Made by a program: the position numbers and the translations under genes. DNA of 64,000 bases from Actinospica robiniae DSM 44927. Lineage in GTDB: Bacteria > Actinomycetota > Actinomycetes > Streptomycetales > Catenulisporaceae. The notes under the pieces were generated by a model. It saw only the letters and a list, made by a program, of their open reading frames with translations. It was not told the DNA's origin and ran no database searches. Location of the stretch: NCBI RefSeq assembly GCF_000504285.1, contig NZ_KI632511.1, forward strand, positions 3,159,372 through 3,223,371. The letters are read 5' to 3'. Of the stretch, positions 25,861 through 34,079 are shown piece after piece; within the stretch, counting starts at the first letter, position 1, and each line of letters begins with the position of its first letter.

Positions 25861-26625
25861 TCACATGCTGAAAACGAGAACCGGCGGACCACGCCGGATT
25901 AGTGCGTGCACGAGGAGGCGTCGGGCTCTCGGCACTCGTGCGCCCGCAACGTTCGGGACGACGATTGTGAGGTCCGGCACCGGGCGCGCGCCGGCGACGC
26001 AGAAGACCAGCAGCGGCACGACGAAGCCCGCGAGCGCGCGCATCAACTGGAAGGTCGCGACCTCGCCTCGGCGCAGCCACCAGGCGCACAGCAGTCCGGC
26101 CGCCACGTGGACGCCGACCATGCCGGCCATGCCGAGCGCGGCCATCGACGGCATCGAGGCCATCGCCCCGCCGCCGCCCGAGCCACCGGATCCGCCCGGC
26201 ACGCCGGTTGTGGCCGCGGCCACAGCTCGCATGCCGTCCATACCGTGGCCGCACAGCCAGTCCACGGCCGGAATCGGATGCGCCATCTTGATCCGCGACA
26301 TATCCGGCGACCACGAGGTAGCAGAGGTGGTCGGCGTACTCGCGGCGGCACCCGCGGCGACGCTCGTCGTCGTGCGCTGCGCCGCGCTGAACAGCAGGTG
26401 CAGCCCGGCCTCACCGGCCAGCATCAGTCCCGCGATCGACGCGAACCCGCGCTGCCGGCCAGCTACGGCGTAGCCGACGCCGCCCACAGCGAGCACCGCG
26501 ACGATCAGTGCCCACACAGCTATCGGCGTCCCCGACATCCACGCGTGTCCGGCCGCCGACACGCCGACGCACGCCGCGGCGAACACCGCGGCCCGCACCC
26601 CGCGCAACGATCGGCCGACCTTCAT
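25861..26625 (-). CDS. Membrane protein of the copper operon, Met/His-rich loop
   Basis: A 254-residue protein with about five hydrophobic helices (AAVFAAACVGVSAAGHAW, PIAVWALIVAVLAVGGVGYA, GLMLAGEAGLHLLFSAA, MAALGMAGMVGVHVAAGLLC, ALAGFVVPLLVFCVAGA). The loop between helices 3 and 4 contains WSPDMSRIKMAH and WLCGHGMDGM, rich in Met, His and Cys as in copper-binding proteins. It is the first gene of the run membrane protein, PCuAC, SCO1, Dyp. A role in copper uptake or delivery is inferred. The ATG at 26625 follows an in-frame upstream region with no coding look. Confidence 0.75.
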   Translation of the reverse strand: MKVGRSLRGVRAAVFAAACVGVSAAGHAWMSGTPIAVWALIVAVLAVGGVGYAVAGRQRGFASIAGLMLAGEAGLHLLFSAAQRTTTSVAAGAAASTPTTSATSWSPDMSRIKMAHPIPAVDWLCGHGMDGMRAVAAATTGVPGGSGGSGGGGAMASMPSMAALGMAGMVGVHVAAGLLCAWWLRRGEVATFQLMRALAGFVVPLLVFCVAGARPVPDLTIVVPNVAGARVPRARRLLVHALIRRGPPVLVFSM

Positions 26626-26812
26626 AGCCCGCCCATCCTCCCAAACCCCGCGCGCCAGCCCACCGGCGGGGCGTCGGCTCGCCGGTGGACGCACGCGCCC
26701 GCGTTCCTCGGACGGCGGTGCGGCCGACACGAAAGTTTCGGCTCTTTCTCCGTCACAGTGCGCTCGCCCACTACGGGGACCAGCCGTGCGTACGCCGGGC
26801 CGGGCGGCCCGG

Positions 26813-26832
26813 TTGACTTAACCGGTTAAACA
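26813..26832 (+). promoter_or_regulatory. Operator-like element upstream of the CE2 esterase gene
   Basis: TTGACTTAACCGGTTAAACA includes the perfect 12 bp palindrome TTAACCGGTTAA. TGACTT and AAGTCA also flank it as a wider dyad. It is 69 bp before the ATG and resembles the element at 12861. Confidence 0.6.
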
Positions 26833-26881
26833 AGTCACGGTGCGGACATACCTCGCAAACCCACAACCCGAGGAGCCCCGA

Positions 26882-28351
26882 ATGACCCTCAAACGCGGTC
26901 TGCTCGCGATCGCCGCGGTCGGCAGCGTCCTGGCGGGCATGGTCACCGCCGCGACGCTGCCCGCCGCCGCGGTGGAGGCCGGATGCACGGTCTCGTACAC
27001 GGTGCAGAGCCAGTGGCCCGGCGGATTCCAGGGCAACGTCGTGATCACCAACCTCGGCGACCCGCTCAGCAGCTGGACCCTGACCTGGTCCTTCGCAGCC
27101 GGGCAGACCGTCACGCAGTCCTGGGGCGCCACCGTCACCCAGGCCGGCGCGGCCGCCACCGCGGTCAACGCCAGCTACACCGCGAGCCTGCCCACCAACG
27201 GCACCCAGTCCTTCGGCTTCACCGGCACCTGGAACAACAGCAGCAACCCGATCACGACGGGCTTCCGCCTGGACGGCACCGTCTGCAACGGCGTCGTCTC
27301 GTCCGTCTCACCCACGCCGCAGCCTTCCGCCTCCGCGCTGGCCAACGTCAACACCGTCGGGCAGACCGAGACCGCCGGCAACTACGTCTCCTACGCCTGG
27401 CCCGGCATCTACTTCGAGGCCCGCTTCCACGGCACGGGCGTCGGCATCGTGCTCAACGACTCGGTCAACGACTACGACGTCTCGATCGACGGCGCCACCC
27501 CGGCTGAGATCGTCACGCCGGGGCAGACCACGTACTGGATCAACGGTCTGAGCAACGCCGACCACACCGTGCGGCTGGACAAGCGCACCGAAAGCCCGTG
27601 GCAGGTCGGCCAGTTCGGCGGCTTCGTGCCCGCCGCCGGCGGATCGATCCTGTCCAAGCCGGCCGCGCGCACCCGGCAGATCGAATTCATCGGCGACTCC
27701 TACACCGCCGGCTACGGCAACCAGGCCACTCAGCACGACTGCTCCACCATCGGCGGAGTGACCGCCAACTCCGACGCGGACGAGAGCTTCGGCGCGCTGA
27801 CCGCCAAGAGCCTGAACGCCGACTACCAGATCAACGCCATGTCCGGCATGGGCATGGTGCGCAACTACAACGGCTCCAGCGCCGGCACCGACTTCCGCAC
27901 GTACTACAACAGAACACTGGAAGCGGTCAACAACGACGTCTGGTACAACCCGGGCACCTGGCACCCGCAGCTGGTCGTGGTCGGCCTCGGCATCAACGAC
28001 TTCTCCACCGCGCTCAACTCCGGTGAGGCGTGGAGCACGACCGCCCAGCTGGCCGCCGCGTACGAGTCGGCCTACCAGGGCTTCATCAACACCCTGCGCC
28101 AGCAGTACGGCCCCAACACCGTCATCGTGGTCAGCGCCACCGCGTTGTCCAACACCACGCTGTTCGCCCAGAGCGCCCAGCAGGTCGTCGCCAACCGCAA
28201 CGCGATGGGCGACAAGAACGTGTACTACTGGTACTACGACGACCCGAGCCTGGACCACCTCGGCTGCGACTGGCACCCCTCCCTGCACGACGACAAGATC
28301 ATCTCAGGGCTGCTCGACAACTTCATCAGTACCCTGCCGCTTTCCTGGTAG
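26882..28351 (+). CDS. Secreted CBM2-SGNH (CE2-like) carbohydrate esterase
   Basis: A 489-residue exported enzyme. Signal about residues 1-32. CBM2 at about 35-135 (CTVSYTVQSQWPGGF, GWGA-type aromatic strands, terminal Cys), closely like the CBM2 of the GH5 enzyme. A short Pro/Ser linker precedes a jelly-roll domain (YAWPGIYFEARFHGTGVGI) and an SGNH hydrolase domain: Ser in FIGDSYTAGYG near 271, VVGLGINDF, and the Asp-x-x-His end DWHPS near 463. This layout is that of CE2 acetyl-xylan esterases, which remove acetyl groups from xylan or mannan. Probably co-regulated with the GH5 cellulase. Confidence 0.9.
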   Translation: MTLKRGLLAIAAVGSVLAGMVTAATLPAAAVEAGCTVSYTVQSQWPGGFQGNVVITNLGDPLSSWTLTWSFAAGQTVTQSWGATVTQAGAAATAVNASYTASLPTNGTQSFGFTGTWNNSSNPITTGFRLDGTVCNGVVSSVSPTPQPSASALANVNTVGQTETAGNYVSYAWPGIYFEARFHGTGVGIVLNDSVNDYDVSIDGATPAEIVTPGQTTYWINGLSNADHTVRLDKRTESPWQVGQFGGFVPAAGGSILSKPAARTRQIEFIGDSYTAGYGNQATQHDCSTIGGVTANSDADESFGALTAKSLNADYQINAMSGMGMVRNYNGSSAGTDFRTYYNRTLEAVNNDVWYNPGTWHPQLVVVGLGINDFSTALNSGEAWSTTAQLAAAYESAYQGFINTLRQQYGPNTVIVVSATALSNTTLFAQSAQQVVANRNAMGDKNVYYWYYDDPSLDHLGCDWHPSLHDDKIISGLLDNFISTLPLSW

Positions 28352-28356
28352 CCGCC

Positions 28357-28384
28357 GGGGCCGCGTGGCTTTCCACGCGGCCCC
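28357..28384 (+). terminator. Terminator after the CE2 esterase
   Basis: GGGGCCGCGTGG (28357-28368), loop CTTT, CCACGCGGCCCC (28373-28384): a perfect 12 bp stem starting five bases after the stop codon. Confidence 0.8.
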
Positions 28385-28515
28385 ACCCGGGAGAGCGTTC
28401 CGCCCCTTCTCCGCCGGAAAAACCCTTGGACGTGCTCGCCGCCGTCACGCGACACTGAGACCTCTCTTATGGCGGTCAGCCGCTCAATCCTGCGACATGA
28501 TGAGGAGGCGGCGTG

Positions 28516-30330
28516 ATGGGTGTTTCCGAAGACGAGCTCGAAGAGAAGCCGGACAAGGGTTCGGTGATGCTCGCCGTCGGCTATTACCGGCGCGAACTGA
28601 CGCGGATGTGGCGGATCGCGCTGCCGGCCATGTTGGGACCGGCCCTCGGCAACATCGGCCTCGGGTACATCGCGCCGTTGCTGGTCGCGCACCTGGTGAC
28701 GCGGATCGCAGACAACTCCCACCTTTCTTTGGGCGCGGCGCTTCCCTATGTGCTCGGATTCTTCGGGATCCTGTTGCTCTCCGAGGTGATCTGGCGCATC
28801 GGCATGCACTTTCTCAACCGCCTCGACGCGCTCGGCATCGAGAACCTGTACGTGGTGGGACTGGACGAGCTGTTCTCGAAGGACTCGGCGTTCTTTCACG
28901 ACAACTTCGCCGGATCGCTCACGAAGCGGGTCCTCAGCTTCGCCTCCCGATTCGAGCAGACCGCTGACACGCTCGTGTTCGAGGTCGTGGGCAACTTCGT
29001 CCCGCTGGCCTTCGGCTCGGTGGTGCTCTGGCATTACGACCCGTGGCTGGTGATCGGGCTGCTCGGGCTGCTCGCGGTCACGGCCGTCGCCGTGGTGCCG
29101 ATCATCCGGCGCCGCCAAGCGCTGGTCAACCTGCGCGAAGCGGCCATCGCCCGGGTCGCGGGACACGTCGCGGACAGCCTGACGAACATGGACACCGTGC
29201 GCGCCTTCGCCGCCGAACGCCGGGAGGCCGCCGAGCACCGCTCCCGGGTCGCGCAGGCCAAGCGGCTCTCACTGCTCTCCTGGGACTACAGCAACCTGCG
29301 CGTCGACACCCTGATCGCGCCGATGTCGGCGCTGGCCAACGGTTTCGGCCTGCTGCTGGCGGTCGTGCTCGCCACCCGGGGCGAGGGAGTCGCGGCCATC
29401 GTGGTCGTCTTCTCCTACTTCTCGAACGCGACCCGGATCATGTTCGACTTCAGCCGGATCTACCGCAATCTGGAGAGCGCGCTGACCGAGGCCGCGCAGT
29501 TCACCGCGCTCGTGCGCACGCCCCCGACCGTCCTCGACCCGGTGACGCCGCAGCCGCTGCAGTCCCGCTCCGCCGAGGTCCGCTTCGAGCGGGTGAGTTT
29601 CAGCTACGGCGGCGGCGCGCCGCTGTTCGACGGACTCGATTTGGACGTGCCCAGCGGATCGAGGATCGGACTGGTCGGCCGCTCCGGCGGCGGAAAGAGC
29701 ACGCTGACCCGGCTGCTGCTGCGGATGACCGACATCGACGGCGGCCGGATCCTGGTCGGCGGCCAGGACATCCGCGACCTGCGCCAAGCCGACCTGCGCG
29801 GCCAGATCGCGTACGTACCGCAGGACCCTGCGATGTTCCACCGGTCTCTGCGCGAGAACATCGCCTTCGCCCGCCCCGGCGCGACCGAGGCCGAGATCCA
29901 CCGCGCCGCCGAGGCCGCGAACGTCGACGAGTTCGTCCGCGCCCTGCCGGACGGCTACGACACCATGGTCGGCGAACGCGGCGTGAAGCTCTCCGGCGGC
30001 CAACGCCAGCGCGTCGCCCTGGCCCGCGCCATCCTGCGCGACGCACCGATCCTGCTGCTCGACGAAGCCACCAGCGCCCTGGACTCCGAGAGCGAGCTCC
30101 TCGTCCAGGAAGCACTCTGGCGGTTGATGGAAGGCCGCACCGCCCTCGTGGTGGCGCACCGGCTGAGCACCGTCGCCGGCATGGACCAGCTCGTCGTCCT
30201 CGACCGCGGCCGGATCATCGAGCAGGGAACGCATCACGATCTGCTGGCCACCAAGGGCGCCTACGCGAAGCTCTGGCAGCACCAGTCCGGCGGCTTCCTC
30301 GCCGAAGCCCCCGCCGAGGTGGGCGCCTGA
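28516..30330 (+). CDS. ABC exporter, fused membrane and ATPase domains
   Basis: A 604-residue half-transporter. Residues about 30-325 contain six helices of the ABC type-1 exporter domain. Residues about 350-590 are the ATPase: Walker A GRSGGGKST, Q-loop YVPQDPAMF, signature KLSGGQRQR, Walker B ILLLDEATSALD, and the H-loop His in VVAHRLSTV. All key residues are intact. It would work as a homodimer. GAGGAGG (28502-28508) favours the ATG at 28516 over the adjacent GTG. No obvious peptide or natural-product genes adjoin it, so the substrate is open. Confidence 0.92.
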   Translation: MGVSEDELEEKPDKGSVMLAVGYYRRELTRMWRIALPAMLGPALGNIGLGYIAPLLVAHLVTRIADNSHLSLGAALPYVLGFFGILLLSEVIWRIGMHFLNRLDALGIENLYVVGLDELFSKDSAFFHDNFAGSLTKRVLSFASRFEQTADTLVFEVVGNFVPLAFGSVVLWHYDPWLVIGLLGLLAVTAVAVVPIIRRRQALVNLREAAIARVAGHVADSLTNMDTVRAFAAERREAAEHRSRVAQAKRLSLLSWDYSNLRVDTLIAPMSALANGFGLLLAVVLATRGEGVAAIVVVFSYFSNATRIMFDFSRIYRNLESALTEAAQFTALVRTPPTVLDPVTPQPLQSRSAEVRFERVSFSYGGGAPLFDGLDLDVPSGSRIGLVGRSGGGKSTLTRLLLRMTDIDGGRILVGGQDIRDLRQADLRGQIAYVPQDPAMFHRSLRENIAFARPGATEAEIHRAAEAANVDEFVRALPDGYDTMVGERGVKLSGGQRQRVALARAILRDAPILLLDEATSALDSESELLVQEALWRLMEGRTALVVAHRLSTVAGMDQLVVLDRGRIIEQGTHHDLLATKGAYAKLWQHQSGGFLAEAPAEVGA

Positions 30331-30337
30331 GCGTGCC

Positions 30338-30724
30338 CTACTGGTAGCCCTCCGGCCACTCGGTGGCGTGCTCGATGCCGTCGGAAGCCTTGGCCTGCGC
30401 GTACTTCTCGACCGCGAAGCTCGTGCCCCAACTGGGCCAGAACGAGAACTCGCCAGACTCCTTGTCCAGGATGATGACGCCGCCGCCCGGCTCGACGGGA
30501 TAAAGCGGGATGCCGTCCTCACCGACCGGTGGGGGCGGCAGGACTTTGGAGATGGTGAAGCAGAAGCCGTAGTCGCCGTACACCAACCGGGCGCCCTCAG
30601 GCCGGATACCCACCTCGGACATGTGTAGGTAGCGCTCGACGAGCATTCGGGCTTGAGCAAGGCCGATGGGCGGGTGGCAGTCGGTGGGGTACGCCGGCAT
30701 CTTCCTTCGCTCAGGCTCGGACAC
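30338..30724 (-). CDS. Small protein resembling YrhB/Imm35-type immunity proteins
   Basis: A 128-residue soluble protein. QARMLVERYL, GDYGFCFTISKV and the strand GGGVIILDKESGEFSFWPSW recall the pattern of YrhB/Imm35 domains, where a helix is followed by a beta sheet with a D-K-x-x-G-x turn. The assignment is tentative. GAAGG just before the in-frame ATG at 30700 makes that an alternative start. No toxin gene is next to it; the left arm of the IS-interrupted repeat begins directly upstream, so a partner could have been lost. Confidence 0.55.
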   Translation of the reverse strand: MSEPERRKMPAYPTDCHPPIGLAQARMLVERYLHMSEVGIRPEGARLVYGDYGFCFTISKVLPPPPVGEDGIPLYPVEPGGGVIILDKESGEFSFWPSWGTSFAVEKYAQAKASDGIEHATEWPEGYQ

Positions 30725-30743
30725 TCGGCCACATTACTGCGAA

Positions 30744-31129
30744 TTGATGATCGGCTGAGTGCTCGTAGGTATGGAGCCTGTCGGGTCGGGGTGGTCGTCG
30801 TGGTGGGGGCGGCCGCTTCGCGTCGCCCGGTTCTCCTGTCCACCCACCCACCCGTTGCTTTTGCGCGGCGGCCTGCGGCTTCAAGATCTCGCCTCCGGCG
30901 CGGGCCCTTCCCTCGGAGAGAATGCCGGAGTCTGTGGGGTGCTGGCGTTGGCGGGGCGGGCTGAGGTCCGGGGTGGTCGGGTGCCGGGGGCGTGCTCTCT
31001 CCTCGGCCGGTCCCCGGAGGCAATCAGGAACCTGCCGGGAGCTCAAGCGGCGGCGACTTCCGCTCATGCTCGATCTTGCATCGCGCCGCTTGACCTCCCG
31101 GCAGAACCCTGATCGGGCTTCGCCTGCCC
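30744..31129 (+). repeat. Long inverted repeat, arm A (left part, before the IS insertion)
   Basis: This non-coding 386 bp stretch matches the reverse complement of the second arm (34080-34576). It starts at TTGATGATCGGCTGAG and ends at CTTCGCCTGCCC. Long identical runs include the block AATCAGGAACCTGCCGGGAG. The match resumes at 33510 after the IS elements. I see no gene in it. Confidence 0.8.
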
Positions 31130-31167
31130 TGGACTTCCCCCCGGCAACCGGACACATCTTTGGTTGC

Positions 31168-31998
31168 TCAGGCTGCCAGGTTCAGGACCTGGCCGTAGCG
31201 CTGCCGTGCCTCGAGCGGGGTCAGATAGCCCCAGCCCGGGTACTTACGCAGCCGCTTGCGATTATAGAAGACCTCGATGTACTCGAACAGCGCAGCGCGC
31301 GCAGAGGCGCGGTCCGGCCATTCCCGCACACCGATCTCGGTTTTGATCAGGGCCCAGTGGCTCTCGGCGACCGCGTTGTCGTAGCACGACCCGGTCCGGC
31401 CCATCGATTGCCGATACCCGCATCGGGCAATCAGACCCCTGAATCCGGAGCCCGTATACTCCCCGCCCCGATCCGAATGAACCACGCACCCCGGCCGCAG
31501 CCGGCCACGCGCCCGGGCCATCTCCAGCGCCGCGCCGACCAGCGCCCCGTCGTGATGCTCGCCCATCGACCAGCCGATCACCTCCTTCGTCGCCAGATCC
31601 ACCCAGCCGGCCAGATACAAAAACCCCTCACCCGTCGGGATACAGGTCACATCACCCACCAGCCGCTCCCCGGGAGCCCGCGCCGTGAAATCCCGGCCGA
31701 TCAGATCCGGGGCGAACCGCGCGGCATGATCCTGCTTCGTCAAACACCGCCGCCCCCTGCGCCGGGTGAAACCCGCAATCGAGTGATCCCGCATCAGCCG
31801 CTCCACCCTCTTCCGGTTCACCCGATGACCACGCCGGACCAGCTCGGCATGCACCCGCGGCGAACCGTACGCACCGCGCGAACCGAGATGGATCAGCACG
31901 ATCTCCGCCACCAGCAGCTCCTCGGCCCGCACCCGCGCCAGCCGGGCCGCAGCCGCGGCAACCCAGTCGTAGTACGCGTTCCTCGAAACCCCCAGCAC
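31168..31998 (-). CDS. IS3-family transposase OrfB (integrase catalytic domain)
   Basis: A 276-residue reading with a DDE/rve domain: first Asp in GDVTCIPTGEG, second in VVHSDRGGEYTG, Glu in NAVAESHWALIKTEI. The frame is open further upstream; reading from the A7 run gives a normal OrfB start including RPPVEAVYRFVGAEKAHHAV. So the active product is probably an OrfAB fusion made by -1 frameshifting and the listed GTG start may not be used. The product cuts and joins the ends of the element. All DDE residues are intact. Confidence 0.9.
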   Translation of the reverse strand: MLGVSRNAYYDWVAAAAARLARVRAEELLVAEIVLIHLGSRGAYGSPRVHAELVRRGHRVNRKRVERLMRDHSIAGFTRRRGRRCLTKQDHAARFAPDLIGRDFTARAPGERLVGDVTCIPTGEGFLYLAGWVDLATKEVIGWSMGEHHDGALVGAALEMARARGRLRPGCVVHSDRGGEYTGSGFRGLIARCGYRQSMGRTGSCYDNAVAESHWALIKTEIGVREWPDRASARAALFEYIEVFYNRKRLRKYPGWGYLTPLEARQRYGQVLNLAA

Positions 31999-32060
31999 CC
32001 CACACAGCAGCGTGACCGCATGATGCGCCTTCTCCGCACCGACAAACCGGTAGACCGCCT

Positions 32061-32360
32061 CTACCGGGGGTCGTTCGCGAAGAAGGCAGTGGCTTTTTTT
32101 AGGATGCTGATGACCTCGTCCTGCTGCTTGACCTTCCGGCGCAGCTCCCGCAGCTCAGCACGCTCATCCGCGCTCAGATCCGACCCACCGGCCGCCTCGC
32201 CCTCGGCCGCAAACGCCCTCACCCAGGTCCGCAGAGTCTCCCCGCTGATCCCCAGCTCCCGCGCCACCTCGGCCCGCGTACGCCCCGAAGAGGTCACCAG
32301 CCTCACCGCATCCCGCTTGAACTCCTCCGAGTACACCGGGTTCTGCTGCTTACCCACCAC
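32061..32360 (-). CDS. IS3-family transposase OrfA (HTH and leucine zipper)
   Basis: A 99-residue protein with an HTH (YSEEFKRDAVRLV, ARELGISGETLRTWVRAF) and a C-terminal coiled coil (LRELRRKVKQQDEVISILKK). It binds the element's ends. It ends shortly after the A7 slip site. GTG starts at 32360; a second GTG follows. Confidence 0.88.
   Translation of the reverse strand: MVGKQQNPVYSEEFKRDAVRLVTSSGRTRAEVARELGISGETLRTWVRAFAAEGEAAGGSDLSADERAELRELRRKVKQQDEVISILKKATAFFANDPR
32094..32100 (-). other. A7 slippery site for programmed -1 frameshift between orfA and orfB
   Basis: On the minus strand AAAAAAA follows ATCCT within codons ILKKA of orfA. A -1 slip joins orfA directly to the open orfB frame. 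This is the well-known IS3-family mechanism for making OrfAB. Confidence 0.75.
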
Positions 32361-32403
32361 TCGACACCACTTCCTGGTGGACCACGCGATCCACCCAGTC
32401 TAG

Positions 32404-33479
32404 ATGACTGATCGGGTTTCATTGCGTGGGGGTGGCGAACCCGTCGATCTGCTGTGAACGATCACGAAGGGTGTCCAGGCTGGATAGCGAATAACCAATC
32501 TCACCTGGGAGTTCGCTATGCACATCGACCTGGACACCCTTCTGACTGCACTCTACGTGGCGCTGACCGACTGCATCATGCCTTCGCTGGAATCCGCCCC
32601 CGACCGCCCCGGTCGACCGCCGGAGGTTACCGACGCCGAGGTCGTGTGTATCGCCGTAGCCCAAGCCCATCTGCGCTTCAACGACGAGCGCCACTGGATC
32701 CGCTCGGCCCCGAAGCTGATCGGGCACCTGTTTCCCAGGCTCTTGTCTCAATCGCAGTACAACGTGAGACTGCGCGCCGTGGGCCCGCTGATGCAGCACA
32801 CGGTGTTCTACCTCGCGACCGCGTGCCCCTCCAGTCAGGACGTGGTCCGTCTGATCGACGGGACCAAGGTGATCTGCGGAACCTCGCGCACGACGGTGCG
32901 CTGCTCGAACCTGTTCGGATACGCCGGCTACGGCTACGACAAGTCCCACAGTGTGTACTTCTGGGGCTGCAAACTCCTCCTCGAGGTCACCGCTGACGGC
33001 CTGGTCACCGGGTTCGTCCTGGTCAACCCGAAACTCATCGACGAGCGCCGGGCCGTGCTCCTGATGCAGGAACAGCCATACACGACGATGCCCCACGCCA
33101 CCACGGCCGTGGGCGACAAGGGGTTTCGCAGCAAACCCTTCGAAGCGGAACTCCTCGATCAAGGCGTCGTCCTGGTGCGCCCGGCGATGCGCAACGAGAC
33201 AGATCCGGGGGTGTTTCCCAAGTGGTTTCGCAACCGGGTCGAATCCGTCATCGACACCCTCAAGGGTCAACTCGGCATCGAGCATCCAGGAGCACATGAA
33301 CCGTCCGGACTGTTCGCCCGCGTAGTCCAGCGCATCCTGGCCCTGAACGCCGCCGTCTGGCACAACTGGAGCACCGGCGCGCACGTCAAGCGCTCCCTGA
33401 TCGCCTACGACCACTAACCAACGACCCGACCAGCCAAAACGCTCGCGCCACCCCCGCGCAATGAAACCCGATCAGTCAT
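32404..33479 (+). mobile_element. IS982-family-like insertion sequence nested in the IS3 element
   Basis: A 1076 bp element. Its ends are 34 bp inverted repeats with one mismatch: the first 23 bases are identical, then after one mismatch GGGGGTGGCG. Both sides are flanked by CTAG (32400-32403 and 33480-33483). CTAG is palindromic, so it could be a 4 bp target duplication or part of the ends. It carries one complete transposase gene on the plus strand, opposite to the IS3 genes. Intact ends and gene suggest a recent arrival. Confidence 0.85.
32518..33417 (+). CDS. IS982-like transposase
   Basis: A 299-residue transposase starting MHIDLDTLLTALYVAL. Family-like segments are PGRPPEVTDAEVVCIAVAQA, FGYAGYGYDKSHSVYFWGCK and the end TGAHVKRSLIAYDH. 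Probable catalytic acids: Asp in RLIDGTKV, Asp in AVGDKGFRS and Glu in NRVESVIDTLKGQL, giving a DDE layout. The ORF is uninterrupted. IS5-type DDE transposases are the main alternative assignment. Confidence 0.85.
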   Translation: MHIDLDTLLTALYVALTDCIMPSLESAPDRPGRPPEVTDAEVVCIAVAQAHLRFNDERHWIRSAPKLIGHLFPRLLSQSQYNVRLRAVGPLMQHTVFYLATACPSSQDVVRLIDGTKVICGTSRTTVRCSNLFGYAGYGYDKSHSVYFWGCKLLLEVTADGLVTGFVLVNPKLIDERRAVLLMQEQPYTTMPHATTAVGDKGFRSKPFEAELLDQGVVLVRPAMRNETDPGVFPKWFRNRVESVIDTLKGQLGIEHPGAHEPSGLFARVVQRILALNAAVWHNWSTGAHVKRSLIAYDH

Positions 33480-33509
33480 CTAGGTGCCCGGCCCCAAGGG
33501 GGAAGTCCA

Positions 33510-33616
33510 GCCCGACCGAGGAGAGAACCCACCCCCTGAAGGTCCGCTGCGAGCTGCGCTCGGGCCAAGTCACGTCCCGTGGCCCGGCCGCGCTCGATGC
33601 GGAAGGATTCTGCATC
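33510..33616 (+). repeat. Long inverted repeat, arm A (right part, after the IS insertion)
   Basis: Starts with the duplicated GCCC and continues GACCGAGGAGAGA. It matches the reverse complement of 34080-34190 down to GGAAGGATTCTGCATC. The middle is more diverged than the outer parts. Confidence 0.75.
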
Positions 33617-34079
33617 GCTGTTCTGGGCCGCTGTCTTCTTCTCTACTCCTTCAACGTCGGGGAGCGCGCCCGAGTGCCCGTAAATCTCCCTTATTTTTCC
33701 TTTTCCGGTGAAAGGCCGGATTCACTGTTTTTGTCGGTAGTGGCATCTAGCATGGAAGAGGACGAGGGTCGGAGCTTGTGGGAGGGAGGTGGACGAGGTG
33801 GCTGGGCAGATGGCGTCAGGGGTGAGGCCGAAGGCTGTGCAGGATTTCCCCTCGGGCTGCGACCGGGCCGGGCGATTCCGTGCAGTGCGTGAGCTCCGGG
33901 TGGATCAGATCAGGGCGATGCAGAAATCGCCCGCATCGGGCACGGCCGGCCTGCAGGATTCTGCAGCGGGGTCTGGGATCGGAGTGGATCGCACGAAGGC
34001 CGTGCAGGATTTCACATCGGGCCCGACCCGGGCATCGACGCCTTCGCGCGGAGCGAAGACCGGGGTGATCAGATCAAGG
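33617..34079. other. Non-coding spacer with short dispersed repeats
   Basis: I see no supportable gene here. The stretch repeats variants of TGCAGGATTTC or TGCAGAATCC (near 33837, 33918, 33951, 34004, and again at 34082). The longer phrase GATCAGATCA is followed by a G-rich link and GATGCAGAA near 33904 and again near 34066. Short ORFs across it are composed of the repeats (KAVQDF appears twice) and have no ribosome sites worth noting. Confidence 0.6.

Larger units (their letters stand above)
31130..33509 (-). mobile_element. IS3-family element, interrupted by an IS982-type element
   Basis: The ends are perfect 12 bp inverted repeats, TGGACTTCCCCC at 31130-31141 and its complement at 33498-33509. 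The flanks carry a 4 bp duplication, GCCC, at 31126-31129 and 33510-33513. The uninterrupted second copy of the host repeat has a single GCCC at this point, confirming the boundaries. Without the inner element (32404-33479) and one CTAG copy, the element is about 1.3 kb, a normal IS3 size. It encodes orfA and orfB with an A7 frameshift site on the minus strand. The inner insertion lies 26 bases from the upstream end, so the IS3 copy is probably immobile. Confidence 0.88.

Noticed and set aside
28516-30724. A bacteriocin or lantibiotic cluster around the ABC exporter
   Set aside because: No precursor peptide, modification enzyme or C39 peptidase domain can be found near it.
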